DNA from: Armigeres subalbatus
Taxonomy: Eukaryota > Arthropoda > Insecta > Diptera > Culicidae
DNA: 64,000 nucleotides
NCBI RefSeq assembly: GCF_024139115.2
Contig: NC_085139.1
Span: forward strand, 107,299,935 to 107,363,934
Direction: 5' to 3'
Below, one piece after another: positions 53,900 to 64,000 of the stretch (within the stretch, counting starts at the first letter, position 1; the number at the start of each line of letters is the position of its first letter). The notes below the pieces were generated by a model. It was not told where the DNA came from. It saw only the letters and a list, made by a program, of their open reading frames with translations, and searched no databases. Position numbers and translations under genes: made by a program.

Positions 53900-54700
53900 G
53901 GTATCGCAGATAGTCTGGGAATGTTATGCTTTGTATATACTGGTGTAATGATGTCCCATGGGGCTTCTCAAACTAACATACCAGCTTGTGAACCTATGGA
54001 TTACTCTGTTGATCTTGTAGACCTCAAATATATGAACTCAAGAATGCTTAGGAGTACCGTAGATATTCTGGCAATGTTATAATTTTTATATACTGGTGTA
54101 ATGATGTCTCATGGGGTTTTTGCAACTGTTACATAAACTAAGTAGCCGTTGAATAAATACCGTACCGTAAATATTCTGGAAAAATTGTATTTTGTAAATA
54201 CTGGTGTAATTATGTCCCGTGGGGCTTCACCAACTAACACACAAGCTCGGAAACCTATGTTGGTCCTGTAGACCTCCAATATCTGAACTCAAGAATTGTT
54301 TGGAAAATCGTAGATATTCTGGGTATGTTGTATTATGTATATACTGTTGTAATGATGTCAAATGGGACTTTACCAACTAACACACAAGCTCGGAAACCTA
54401 TGAATCACTCTGTTTGTCTTGTAGACCTCCAATATCTGAACTCAAGAATGATTTGGAGTACCGCAGTAACTCTGATAATGTTGTGATTTGTGTATACTGG
54501 TGTAATGATGTCCCGTGGGGTTGCTTCAACTATCACACAAGCCCAGGACCTTATGAATCACTCTATTGGTGTTGCAGACCTCCAATATCTAAACTCAAGA
54601 ATGGTTTGGAGTACCGTTGAAGTTCTGGTAACACTGCGTTTTTATAAAAATAGTTTACAAGTACCATTTCCAACATCATCATTCTTATTGAGGCCCCGTA
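53900..54700 (+). repeat. ~153-bp tandem repeat, about five units
   Basis: TATACTGGTGTAATGATGTC recurs near 53936, 54089, 54198, 54340 and 54493, with TGAACTCAAGAATG in between. Intervals are 153, 109, 142 and 153 bp, so some units carry deletions. Confidence 0.85.
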
Positions 54701-55000
54701 AAACGCTTTGTTGTTTATGTAGATCATCAAGTTCTGAACTCAAGGAGGGAATGGAGGTCCTAAAAGATCTAAAAAAAATATTTTCCCCCGTATTTCTACT
54801 TTTTTATTGTTTGCATCCGTTTTTGAAGCAGTATTGAATCGGTGAAGGGAATTATGTATGGTTTTACTAAAAGCAAGAGGAAGTTCCGAAGAAATATTCG
54901 GATGAATCTACAGAAGCCTCTACAGAGGATTTTCCGAAGGGATCCCAGGTGGAATGACAAAAGGAGTTAATGGCGTAATTTCTTAAATTATTCTTGGAGG
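54701..55000. other. degenerate AATTCC-type sequence
   Basis: 54890-55000 has words such as GAAGAAATATTCGGATG and GATTTTCCGAAGGGATCCC. No gene. Confidence 0.45.
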
Positions 55001-55256
55001 GGCCCTCCATAGCCTAGCGGTATGATGGGCGGCTATAATGCAAGACCATGCCGAGAGTGGCTGGGTTCGATTACCGGTACCGGTCTAGGCAATTTTCGGA
55101 TTGGAAGTTGTCTCAACTTCCCTGGGAATTAAAGTATCATCGTGTTAGCCCCATGATATACGAATGCAAAAAAGGTAACTTGAGTTAGAAACCTCGCGGT
55201 TAGTAACTGTGAAAGTGCTGAATGGGTGTAATGCTAATAATAATAATAAGAACAAG
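55001..55256 (+). mobile_element. Feilai-type tRNA-derived SINE, copy 3
   Basis: GGCCCTCCATAGCCTAGCGG at the head, a B-box variant GGTTCGATTACC near 55064, and the body with GGCAATTTTCGGATTGG and GTATCATCGTGTTAGCC. Part of the body near 55230 is missing, and the tail is AAT/AAG triplets. ATTCTTGGAGG (54990-55000) and ATTCCTGGAGG (55257-55267) form an 11-bp TSD with one mismatch. Older than copies 1 and 2. Confidence 0.85.
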
Positions 55257-55617
55257 ATTCCTGGAGGGAATACCTGGAATGGAAAGAATTTTCTACAAAA
55301 ATTTCAAAATGAATCAGAATGAATTTCCGAAGCAAAACCTTGAAGATTTCGGAAAGATTTTGCGAAGAAATTTCTGAAGGAATTGCTTAAATTATTTCCG
55401 AAGGAATTCTTACAGCAATTTACGAAGGAATTTCCAATAGAAATTCCAAGATTTATCCAAAAATTCTCTCTGGAATAACCCTAAGAAATTCTAGGAAAAT
55501 CAGTTTCTTAGGCAATTTAGGCGTATACAATTAAATTTCAGGGAAAATATTCGATTTGGAGGGTCACGTACCCCATCGTGCCCCAGCTTAGATCAGCCAG
55601 TGATTATCACATTTTGA
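55257..55617. other. degenerate AATTCC-type repeat and spacer
   Basis: 55270-55510 contains GGAATTTCCAATAGAAATTCC-like words in irregular order. No gene. Confidence 0.5.
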
Positions 55618-56208
55618 AGTTTAGCCATGGGCGTAACTACAGGGGGGCTAGGGGGGCTATAGCCCCATCTAGAACTAAATTAGCCCCCCCTCCTAGATTT
55701 TTTGCCACCTTGCATGAATATTGTACTTATCTAGCTCTCTGATCATTTATAGGCGTAACTGCCAGGAATGAGTTTTCTAAATTCACATCTCCCTCTATAC
55801 GAAACATTGAATCTATTTCAACAAATTTTCAAACTTCGAACAATATTGTTATATCTTAAGACAGGAATGTTAAACACGAAAAATAGTACGCTTTCTCATC
55901 ATTACTTTAGAAAATCGGAGTAGGAACAAGGGAAGTCGACGAAGAGAATCCTCTCTTGCGACATTCGCCCTTTTACCAGATAGAGCTTGATATGTCTTTC
56001 TAATCGCATAAAGTTTTTCTGGAATATGGCGACAGAAAATTCATCACTCACACTCAACCTCCTGCAGAGCCTAAAATATTCATCTTCATGAAGCAACTTC
56101 AGTCCGAATTTTGACAAACGTCGCATGATTATTCAAAACATAGAATGAAATAGTCAGACGACTACTCCACGAACTCATTCATTCGACTGTCACTGAGTGT
56201 GCTTACTA

Positions 56209-56402
56209 AAGCCTGTCCACGTTAAATTTCGGACACCCATCTGATAATTTTTGAAAATTATCTCAAACCACTGAGACGAACAATTCACATGACAGCTGAA
56301 TCCTTCTGCTTTAGGCATGCTTTTAAAACGTTCAAATTGATAAAATAACAACAAATCAATTGGACATTTCCTGAGTGTCCAAAATTTAACGTGGACAGGC
56401 TT
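56209..56402. mobile_element. 194-bp MITE, TA TSD, TIR like the DD37E element
   Basis: AAGCCTGTCCACGTTAAATT on the left and the same read from the right, 28 bp with one mismatch, flanked by TA (56207-56208, 56403-56404). The terminus resembles that of the DD37E element at 21564-22500 (AAGCNATGTCCAC-TTAGAAT-CCGGA), so a related transposase may have moved it. Confidence 0.85.
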
Positions 56403-57040
56403 TATGTGCAGAAAAAACATGATTAGCATTGTTTATATTGAAGTTTACCATTGAAAGTGCCTCACGGATGCAAATCGGATTCAGTACTGTGTGATAAATT
56501 ACTTCACTCATTTAAATCGTGTTTAGATTTCAGATAATTTATCAATTTGTAGAATGTGCATAAATATTCAATGACTAATATTAAATCGAATATTGACAGC
56601 CGACTATGAATGCGTCTGAAAGTGAGCTGACAAGTGAAGGGAGGTGGACTTCACCAAAAAATTTCGATTATTTTACACTCTGACTCCTGTGAAATGATGG
56701 CTCTGAGACAAAACGACAATGCGCCTTTTCAATCACAGGCAAAATCAGAGTTGTGAAAGAAAATTTCTTTTGTCTTTGAAAAAACTTCTGCTGCGTCGCC
56801 AAGCGATTATGATTTGCACTTTGAAGTATGTTCATCTTGGCTCAACCTCTAGTGTATCTGAGAAAAACCGATTTGCTTTGAATAACGTTTCTTTCTAATT
56901 ACAAACAGAAAAAAATCTGAATTTTGAATATCACTTGACTGCTACTGACGCCAACGTTTCTAAAGCGTTGCTCTCCGACGAGCTTTTGTGATTCTGATAC
57001 TGACGGAAACTTCCTTCAGTACCGACGCCATTGTTTGCTA

Positions 57041-57240
57041 CACGCAAAAAAAAGCGTTCATGAATTTGTGAACTAACAAGTTCACGGTGTATTTTTTCGT
57101 GAACAACAGCCACGGATTCGGGAACAAAGTCACGTTTTCTGGAACGTTCTGGAAAACGCGACTGGTGTTCCCGAATCCATGAATTAAATCACGGTGTATT
57201 TTTGCTGGTTCACGAATTCGGGAACGCTTTTTTTTGCGTG
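57041..57240. mobile_element. 200-bp MITE, TA TSD, CACGCAAAAAAAAGCGTTC termini
   Basis: Perfect 19-bp TIRs CACGCAAAAAAAAGCGTTC with TA on each side (57039-57040, 57241-57242). The inside repeats GTTCACG/CGTGAAC and CACGGTGTATTTTT words. Tc1/mariner-type mobilisation is likely from the TA target. Confidence 0.88.
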
Positions 57241-57793
57241 TATCAACCCTTTCTTTTCATAAAATGCTGGTCCTGAAAAGAGTCGATTTTCAATCCACAA
57301 TGCGTCTTTCGAATCACTCACAGCAATCAAACGTTAATCTGAACCGTGTGTTAAAAATTCACTGCTGCTGCTGTCCGACGGCCGCTCGATGATTTCCCGC
57401 TAAGACGCTAAGAATAAAAGTTCAGCACCGCCACTGATATCCCGAGACCGCAATCGACGCCTAAGAAGAACAGATTTTCTTTCCACAAAGCGCTTTTCTA
57501 ATCACTGATAGAAGCGAAACGATAGTCTGTGCATTGCCTGGAATTTTCTCTTGAGTACTGCTACTTTCGGCGACGGCCAGCGCACATTCTAATCCATTAT
57601 TTTTAGTTGTTGGGGAAAATCTTAGAGTTTGTCGATCGATTGATAACAAAATCTCGGAAATCGGAACTTTTCGTGAAGGTCTCAAATTTCAATATGCAGA
57701 ATTACCTCCCTATCTTCGCAAAGGACGTAATCCTACGTCAAAAATTAGCCCCCCCCCCTAGAATTTTTCGTTAGTTACGCCAATGAGTTTAGC

Positions 57794-59700
57794 TGCTTTT
57801 TAATTGGGTTTCGCCCCAATTAGCGAACCTCCAACTCAAAAGCGCCCCAACTAAAGAAAACCCAATTAGCAAACGTTCACTGTATATTCGGAAGAATTGT
57901 CCATGGAAATACGGCGCATAGAACTTAAACCTGATATAAGCAAATAGCACTAAGCGGAAGTGATGGCCGTTCCATTAGATAAATAAGTAAAGACATGTTG
58001 AATATTGTAGAACCAAATTAACTTACCAGTTATCCAATTTCCATTCGTCGAATCGCAAACACCAGTTTCCCTCGGTCAGGTGCTATTTCAACGGATTATT
58101 AATCCCGGATTGCACGTGTCAGCGTCGCGGCAGTTTTTCGATCACAAAAGTGGCGCCCTCAGAATGCATTCACTCACGTACCACTCAGGTTTCGTTCCAC
58201 GATTCTCAAATTACCTCACACTTCACAACCGATTCGTGATTTGACCCGGCTCAGGTTGACTCAACGAGTCGCGCGCGCGCTCTATTTGGGTTTTACATAA
58301 AATACATTTCTATATTTTTAGCCACAACAGCAACTGCAAAATGCTTCTCTTCCTGATGAAGTGTATGCAGTTGGACCATAACAACGGCGTCTTTCGGTCG
58401 GAGCACTGGTGGACTACTTCACCTCGTTTTGGCGCGGTCTTCACTATTTTTCCAACTCCGAGGGAGGGCCTTCTAAGCATCAGCAGCAACGGCGATGATG
58501 GGGGACACAAGACAACACCAATAAGCACTTTTCATTCCTTGTGTTTTCCGTTATTCATCGGCAGCTCTTCTCGGCGACATTGACGCAGTCCAGGGCGATG
58601 CTTGGCACCATTATTGAAGACCTGCAATGAGGAAAATAATGAAAAAAGTCATCAAAATAATGGCACTCTTGAGGGGTTGAACCTAATTACAAGGAGATGA
58701 TTGTCCACTTCCTCTATGATGGGTTTCAAGCTACTAAGGAATGAAAATATGTAGTTGAAAAGATGCCGACATCATAAGCGAGTCATGCTAAGATCGTCGA
58801 TTCGATCAATTTAATGTTCTATAAAACGAGTCAAGTTATGGGCATTCGAATATAACAACCACCTCGGTTCGGTATGCATTTGCATTGCAGGTCGAACGTG
58901 AAAAAGCATCAATAACTAGCAATTCAGGGTTGTGAGTCGGATGTTTGCCCTGCTACCCTCAACTGCAATTGTCTTTTTGCCATTTGTAAAACTTTACCAC
59001 CCGTTATCAACAATTGAAGGGCTACCTTGCTTTAACACAAAACATCTGTAGGCGGAAGCATAGTTCAATTCAAGTGTTGCACAGTTTCCGCATTGAATTT
59101 GAATATATTGAAGCCAGTGTTATTTGGAAGCTCATCGCCGGATCATCGGAAGCTTAACGAATACCCCGCCGACACGCATTCTGGGATGATCTGAAACTGA
59201 AAGTTTATTGTTACGATCTGGCAGCTCAAGGATGCCCCTGAGATCGCCACCTTTGGAAAGGGCAGCCCAGCCGGCGGTGGTGATGCGATGATGATGCGAG
59301 CGATCGTACCTCTACGGCGCGGTGCGGCAGCACCAACATGAATCGAGAAGGCAATCCATTTACCGTACAACAACAAGCGTTTGTGAGTGGTAGATTGGAT
59401 TTGCATTTCCAGATTGTCGAACTCGTGTGCAGTCGACCGCAAGTACTGTTCGAATGCATTGTAATTGATTGGATGCAGTACATGTGCTTGTTCTTGCCGC
59501 GTGTTTCTCTCGGTTCAACTAAAGATTTTAGTCACAGAAAATTCTAGGTTTTGCTTAAAAATGCAATTTAACAGTGCTGTGCTGTGCGGAAATCGTATTT
59601 TGTAAATAAAAGAGTGCGACAAATTTGGTGTTTAATTTAAACGAGATATGTGCGCCCGGAACAAAAATCGTCAAAGACGACGTTTGTCGTAATTTTGCTT
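57794..59700. other. low-repeat non-genic stretch
   Basis: Balanced composition with no repeat family identified. 58040-58310 is GC-richer with a CG dinucleotide run at 58271-58280. On the minus strand near 58621 a pyrimidine-rich tract ends in TTGCAG followed by GTCTTCAATAATGG, which could be a splice acceptor and short exon, but the frame ends after about 17 codons and no domain is visible. Confidence 0.35.
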
Positions 59701-60311
59701 GCCAGCGACGGCGTGTCTAATGTTTGCGCCCACATTAGGGTGTCCCAAAAAAACACACATAAAGCCTTAATTGAAAGATAATCTTATTCGATGAATATTG
59801 CAGAAAATTGTTTCGTATCCGTTAATTTTTTTTCTCATACTTTATCAAGTATTATTCAAAAAGCATTGTTTATAACAGAAGTTTTCAAATTAAATAGATT
59901 GAAAAAAATAATGTAACGGGTTGAGATATTACAGCTTCAGTAAACCTTAAAAACCACGAAATTTGACGAGATTCTTCAATTGTCTAATGGTTATTTCTAC
60001 AATTTCATCATATAAATCTTTTCGTTCAACCCGTGGCTAAGCAATTAATATATTCTACTTGCACACGTGGTTTGAAAAGATTCTTACATATATGTATTCA
60101 ACCAGTCATTAGCTTTTTTAGCAGATTAAAATAACTAATGGCTTCCATAGTGACTAGTGTGTGGTGTATTATTGACATAGGCTATTTTTGTGTTAAGGTT
60201 TTACAAAGACTGGTTCATTGTTACCAGCAACATATTTTTTAAAAATCGGTATAATAGATTACCCGCTTAATCACGGTGTCTCTATGGGGAAACATTATTT
60301 TTCAAAAATCT
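59701..60311. other. AT-rich stretch
   Basis: It contains AGGGTGTCCCAAAAAAACAC near 59737, a word resembling the start of some Tc1-like MITEs, but I could not find a partner terminus. No gene. Confidence 0.4.
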
Positions 60312-60602
60312 CAAATCAAAAATCAGTATCTCTGAAACACCCACCACGTGAAAGAATATGCTTTCCTCTTTCATATAGTGGGTAAACTAAAATGTTCTAT
60401 CGGGGGATCTAGAACAATTTTTATTTTTTTTCACTATTTTTGGTGCAAATTCCATAGAAATCTCAAATGATACCCGATTTAACCCCCCAAAAATGTATGG
60501 AAAAATGATCCCCGATAAAACATTTTAAAAATGCACCTACGTGAAAGAAGAAAACCTATACTTTCGGGTAGTGAGTGTTTTAGAGATACTGATTTTTCGA
60601 AA
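60312..60602. repeat. imperfect inverted repeat, ~100-bp arms
   Basis: The left arm AAAAATCAGTATCTCTGAAA to ATGTTCTATCGGGGGATC (about 60312-60412) pairs imperfectly with the right arm 60500-60602 (reverse AAAAATCAGTATCTCTAAAA to ATGTTTTATCGGGGATCA). It is probably an old MITE; TSDs are not visible. Confidence 0.7.
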
Positions 60603-60985
60603 ATAAGCCTCTTTGGACGAACACACCATGTATTATTAATTGACATTTTTAAAACAAAAACCGCATAGACACTGATTGGTTTTGAAATAAAGAAGCTATG
60701 CGTTTTCAAAACTCCGATATATTTACACTTTTCGGATTTTATATTTCTTTCAAATAATCATTCCAACCGAAATAAGTTAGCCGAATATTTTCAAATCGAC
60801 TTCTATAAAAACATTCTTCATGCCTGCCGTATCTTAACGGAACTATCAATTCTATACTTTCGCCTCTAATTCTATCATGAACATGTACGTCTAAGTTTAG
60901 AAGATGATATTAGCATTTCCATATCATTGTATTTCATACATATCCCAGATAATTTTTTTTCTCGAATTTCCGAAACGAAATTCTT
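60603..60985. other. AT-rich spacer
   Basis: No feature recognised; family A homology starts abruptly at 60986. Confidence 0.45.
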
Positions 60986-63450
60986 CGACTTCCACAGATG
61001 ATGCACCTTCGTATTTCACGACTAACGTTGTTGTCAGCCGATAGCAAGGATCCGAGGTAGACGAATTCCTCGACCACCTCAAAGGTATCCCCGTCTATCG
61101 TAACACTGCTTCCCAGGCGGGCCCTGTCGCGCTCGGTTCCGCCCACAAGCATGTACTTTGTCTTTGACGCATTCACCACCAGTCCAACTTTTGTTGCTTC
61201 ACGTTTCAGGCGGGTGTACAGTTCTGCCACCTTTGCAAATGTTCGGCCGACAATGTCCATGTCATCCGCGAAGCAAATAAATTGACTGAATCTGTTGAAA
61301 ATCGTACCCCGGCTGTTACACCCGGCTCTCCGCATGACACCTTCTAGCGCAATGTTGAACAACAGGCACGAAAGTCCATCACCTTGTCTTAGTCCCCGGC
61401 GCGATTCGAACGAAATGGAGTGTTCGCCCGAAATCTTCACACAGTTTTGCACACCATCCACCGTTGCTTTGATCAGTCTGGTAAGCTTCCCAGGAAGCTG
61501 TTCTCGTACATAATTTTCATAGCTCTACGCGGTCTATACTGTCGTATGCCGCCTTGAAATCAACGAACAGATGGTGCGTTGGGACCTGGTATTCACGGCA
61601 TTTTTGAAGGATTTGCCGTACAGTAAAGATCTGGTCCGTTGTCGAGCGGCCGTCAACGAAGCCGGCTTGATAACTTCCCACGAACTCGTTCACTAATGGT
61701 GACAGACGACGGAAGATGATCTGGGATATCACTTTGTAGGCGGCATTAAGGATGGTGATCTCTCGAAAGTTCTCACACTCCAGTTTGTCGCCTTTCTTGT
61801 AGATGGGGCATATAACCCCTTCCTTCCACTCCTCCGGTAACTGTTCGGTCTCCCAGATTTTGACTATCAGTTTGTGCAGGCAAGTGGCCAGCTTTTCCGG
61901 GCCCATCTTGATGAGCTCAGCTCCGATACCATCCTTACCAGCTGCTTTATTGGTCTTTAGCTGTTGGATGGCATCCTTAACTTCCCTCAAGGTGGGGGCT
62001 GGTTGGCTTCCATCGTCCGCTGAACTGACGTAGTCGTCTCCTCCGCTGCCTTGACTTTCACTGCCTGTACTCTCAGCGCCATCCAAACGTTCCTCGTAGT
62101 GCTGCTTCCACCTTTCGATCACCACACGTTCGTCCGTCAGGATGCTCCCATCCTTATCCCGGCACATTTCAACTCGCGGCACGAAGCCTTTGCGGGATGC
62201 GTTGAGCTTCTGATAGAACTTGCGTGTATTTTGAGAACGGCACAGCTGTTCCATCTCCTCGCACTCCGCTTCTTCCAGGCGGCGTTTCTTCTCCTGAAAA
62301 AGGCGGGTCTGCTGTCTCCGCTTCCGTCTATAACGTTTCACGTTCTGCCGGGTACCTTGCTGCAGCGCGACCGCCCGCGCTGCGTCCTTCTCCTCCAGAA
62401 TCTGTCTGCACTCTTCGTCGAACCAATCGTTCCGTCGACTTCGACCCATATACCCGACGTTGTTCTCCGCTGCGTCGTTAATGGCTGCTTTGACTGTATT
62501 CCAGCCCCATCGAGCTCACCCTCTTCCGGCAACGCTGCCTCGAGATGCTGCGCGTATGCAGTGGCGACTTCAGGTTGCTTAAGTCGCTCTAGGTCGTACC
62601 GCGGCGGTCGTCGGTACCAAACATTGTTGATGACGGATAGTTTTGGGCGCAGTTTAACCATCACCAGATAGAGGTCAGAGTCGATGTTAGCGCCACGATA
62701 TGTCCTGACGTCGATAATGTCGGAGAAGTGCCGTCCATCAATCAGAACGTGGTCGATTTGTGATTCTGTCTGCAGTGGTGATCTCCAGGTGTACCGATAC
62801 GGGAGGCTGTGTTGGAAGTAGGTGCTGCGAATGGCCATATTCTTGGAGGCGGCGAAATCAATTAGTCGTAGGCCGTTTTCGTTCGTCAGCCGGTGAGCGC
62901 TGAACTTTCCAATAGACGGTCTAAACTCCTCCTCTTGGCCAACCTGAGCGTTCAAATCTCCTATGATGATTTTGACGTCGTGGCTTGGGCAGCTGTCGTA
63001 CTCACGTTCCAGCTGCGCGTAGAATGCGTCCTTATAATCATCAGTGCTTCCGGAGTGTGGGCTATGGACGTTGATTATGCTGAAGTTGAAGAACCGGCCT
63101 TTGATCCTCAACCTGCACATTCTTTCATTGATCGGCCACCACCCGATCACGCGCCTTTGCATATCGCCCATCACTATGAAAGCTGTTCCCAGCTCGTGTG
63201 TGTTGCCGCAGCTCTGGTAGATGGTATGATTACCTCTAAACGTTCGCACCATTGATCCCTTCCAACAAACCTCCTGCAGCGCTACGATGCCGAATCCACG
63301 GTCCTTGAGCACATCGGCGACTATGCGTGTGCTCCCGATGAAGTTGAGAGATTTGCAGTTCCACGAACCGAGTTTCCAATCGCTAGTCCCTTTTCGTCGC
63401 AGTGGTCTTCGTCGATGGTTCCGGTCCGTGCTCTCTTGTTGATTGTTCAT
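60986..63450 (-). pseudogene. family A EN-RT polyprotein, ATG kept, two indels
   Basis: It begins with a good ATG at 63450 (MNNQQESTDRNHRRRPL), then the endonuclease with WKLGSWNCKSLNFIG, VALQEVCWKGSMV, KIIIGDLNAQVGQEEE and QIDHVLIDGRHFSD; the SDH motif reads SDLYLVMVKL here (His to Leu). A 16-base deletion near 62503 shifts the frame after EEGELDGA. The linker and RT continue in another frame to DSIDRVEL (61517), where one G is lost from the TGG run before KIM. The last part contains RRGLRQGDGLSCLLFNIAL and FADDMDIV. The lesions differ from those of the 49332 copy, so the two decayed independently. Confidence 0.9.
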
Positions 63451-63896
63451 TGCTTATGATTTTTTAAAGGCTGGCTTGCAGGGCCTGACACCAAACCCCC
63501 GAAATTTCCGGAGGACCATTCCTCCTTATTTCCGGTGGACCATGGTGCACTGTTTCACTTAGAGTCCCTCGCTGGCACTCCGACGATGATCAGCCGCCCC
63601 TAACATGGAGAACAGACGCTGTTGTGAGCCGATCCTGACATGGAGAACAGACGCTCAATAAGATTTGCACCTCCGGAGAGGAGCAAACCCCCCTTCCCTG
63701 TCAGCATACGACCATAGTTCCCACCGGGGTTGGTTACCCGATCTTCCCTAAGGTTGCTCGTATCCCGGCCAGCACCGCGGGGAGGTAGGGATAGGAGTTG
63801 CTGGGTAAGAGGCTAAGGACCGCGGGATGGGGTCTATTTTATTCCTTCAGGTACGCGAAGTACCAATCGTACGCTTTACCCAGCATTTGCCGTGCC
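63451..63896 (-). promoter_or_regulatory. 5' UTR of the inverted family A copy
   Basis: Matches 49332-49777 over its whole length, including the GGTAC-TTCGC-GTACC hairpin and the doubled GCGTCTGTTCTCCATGT. The shared sharp start marks the true element 5' end. Confidence 0.6.
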
Positions 63897-64000
63897 GTAA
63901 GGTCAACATCCCCAAAACAACGTTTTTTTACATCGCCAATTATTTGTAAAATTAAAAATAAATATCGCATAGCACCTGCCTGGATACCTGGTCGGTTACA
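63897..64000. other. flanking sequence, nothing recognised
   Basis: AT-rich end of the window beyond the 5' end of the family A copy. Confidence 0.5.

Larger units (their letters stand above)
55626..57785. mobile_element. 2.16-kb non-autonomous hAT-like element, 8-bp TSD
   Basis: The ends are CATGGGCGTAACTA (left) and, reversed, CATTGGCGTAACTA (right). AGTTTAGC flanks at 55618-55625 and 57786-57793. An 8-bp TSD and CA-starting termini fit hAT. AATTAGCCCCCCC-CTAGA tracts occur close to both ends (55676-55700 and 57741-57765). No transposase frame exists. Two smaller MITEs lie inside it. Confidence 0.72.
60986..63896 (-). mobile_element. RTE-like family A retrotransposon, 3'-truncated inverted copy
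   Basis: Minus-strand copy with an intact 5' end (GGCACGGC at 63896) and the whole 5' UTR, endonuclease and most of the RT. Homology with the copy at 49332 stops at GGAAGTCG, 60986, inside the C-terminal part, followed by unrelated AT-rich sequence. Loss of a 3' end cannot result from normal target-primed reverse transcription, so a later deletion or rearrangement is needed. No TSD was found. Confidence 0.88.

Noticed and set aside
58310..58621. A small exon on the minus strand after a splice-acceptor-like TTGCAG
   Set aside because: The frame from the first ATG closes after about 17 codons and the longer frame nearby is a different one; no evidence beyond the acceptor-like site.

Overview
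This window looks like non-genic DNA from a mosquito genome, most likely Aedes. I found no convincing host protein-coding gene, rRNA gene or functional tRNA gene. Nearly all recognisable structure is transposable elements, their wreckage, and tandem repeats. The Aedes assignment rests on three copies of a tRNA-derived SINE of the Feilai type, a mariner-like element with a D-37-E catalytic spacing (the mosquito ITmD37E type), several Jockey- and RTE-like non-LTR retrotransposons, and many short TA- or TTAA-flanked MITEs. Family names come from recognition of sequence, not from a database search.

Layout. 0.2-8.1 kb: fragments of RTE-like family A, a tRNA-derived SINE with a 21-bp target-site duplication (TSD), a 140-bp MITE inside a dead RT fragment, and a 5'-truncated RTE-like family B element with a 16-bp TSD. 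10.3-12.4 kb: a TSD-flanked unit of about 18 tandem 96-bp monomers, most with an initiator and a correctly spaced DPE, joined to a 3' region ending in AGCTA repeats. 13.4-17.6 kb: a 3.8-kb minisatellite built of inverted heptamers, then TAG repeats. 20.0-22.5 kb: a non-autonomous TA-flanked element and a broken DD37E transposon. 23.7-25.2 kb: a Foldback-like element with TIRs made of tandem repeats. 25.8-26.5 kb: a gag-like pseudogene. 27.5-30.8 kb: a 3.3-kb TIR element carrying a dead Jockey-like LINE. 31.4-34.9 kb: a large inverted repeat of ~152-bp monomers carrying a Feilai and a TTAA MITE. 35.6-38.6 kb: a broken Juan/Jockey-like LINE. 38.7-39.3 kb: an inverted SINE pair inside one TSD. 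41.8-44.1 kb: degenerate and ~152-bp tandem repeats. 44.1-46.9 kb: a second family B element. 46.9-48.4 kb: a polypurine tract. 49.3-52.8 kb: a full-length family A element. 52.9-53.3 kb: a three-armed palindrome. 53.6-57.8 kb: tandem repeats, a third Feilai and an hAT-like element carrying two MITEs. 61.0-63.9 kb: an inverted family A copy lacking its 3' end.

How the parts relate. Many elements are nested, and several insertion sites can be checked against an uninterrupted paralogue in the same window (for example 27558-30822 inside a dispersed repeat also present near 47.7 kb). The autonomous elements all look dead: the two longest family A copies carry frameshifts, the family B copies carry a frameshift and a nonsense codon or a mutated catalytic motif, and the DD37E and Jockey-like elements are truncated. 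The most unusual objects are the retroposed promoter-monomer array (10.3-12.4 kb), the tandem-repeat TIR element (23.7-25.2 kb), the giant inverted repeat (31.4-34.9 kb), the inverted SINE pair (38.7-39.3 kb) and the three-armed palindrome (52.9-53.3 kb). The least repetitive stretches (about 8.1-10.2, 17.7-19.0, 39.4-41.8 and 57.8-59.7 kb) could be intron or intergenic DNA of a host gene, but I see no coding exon in them.
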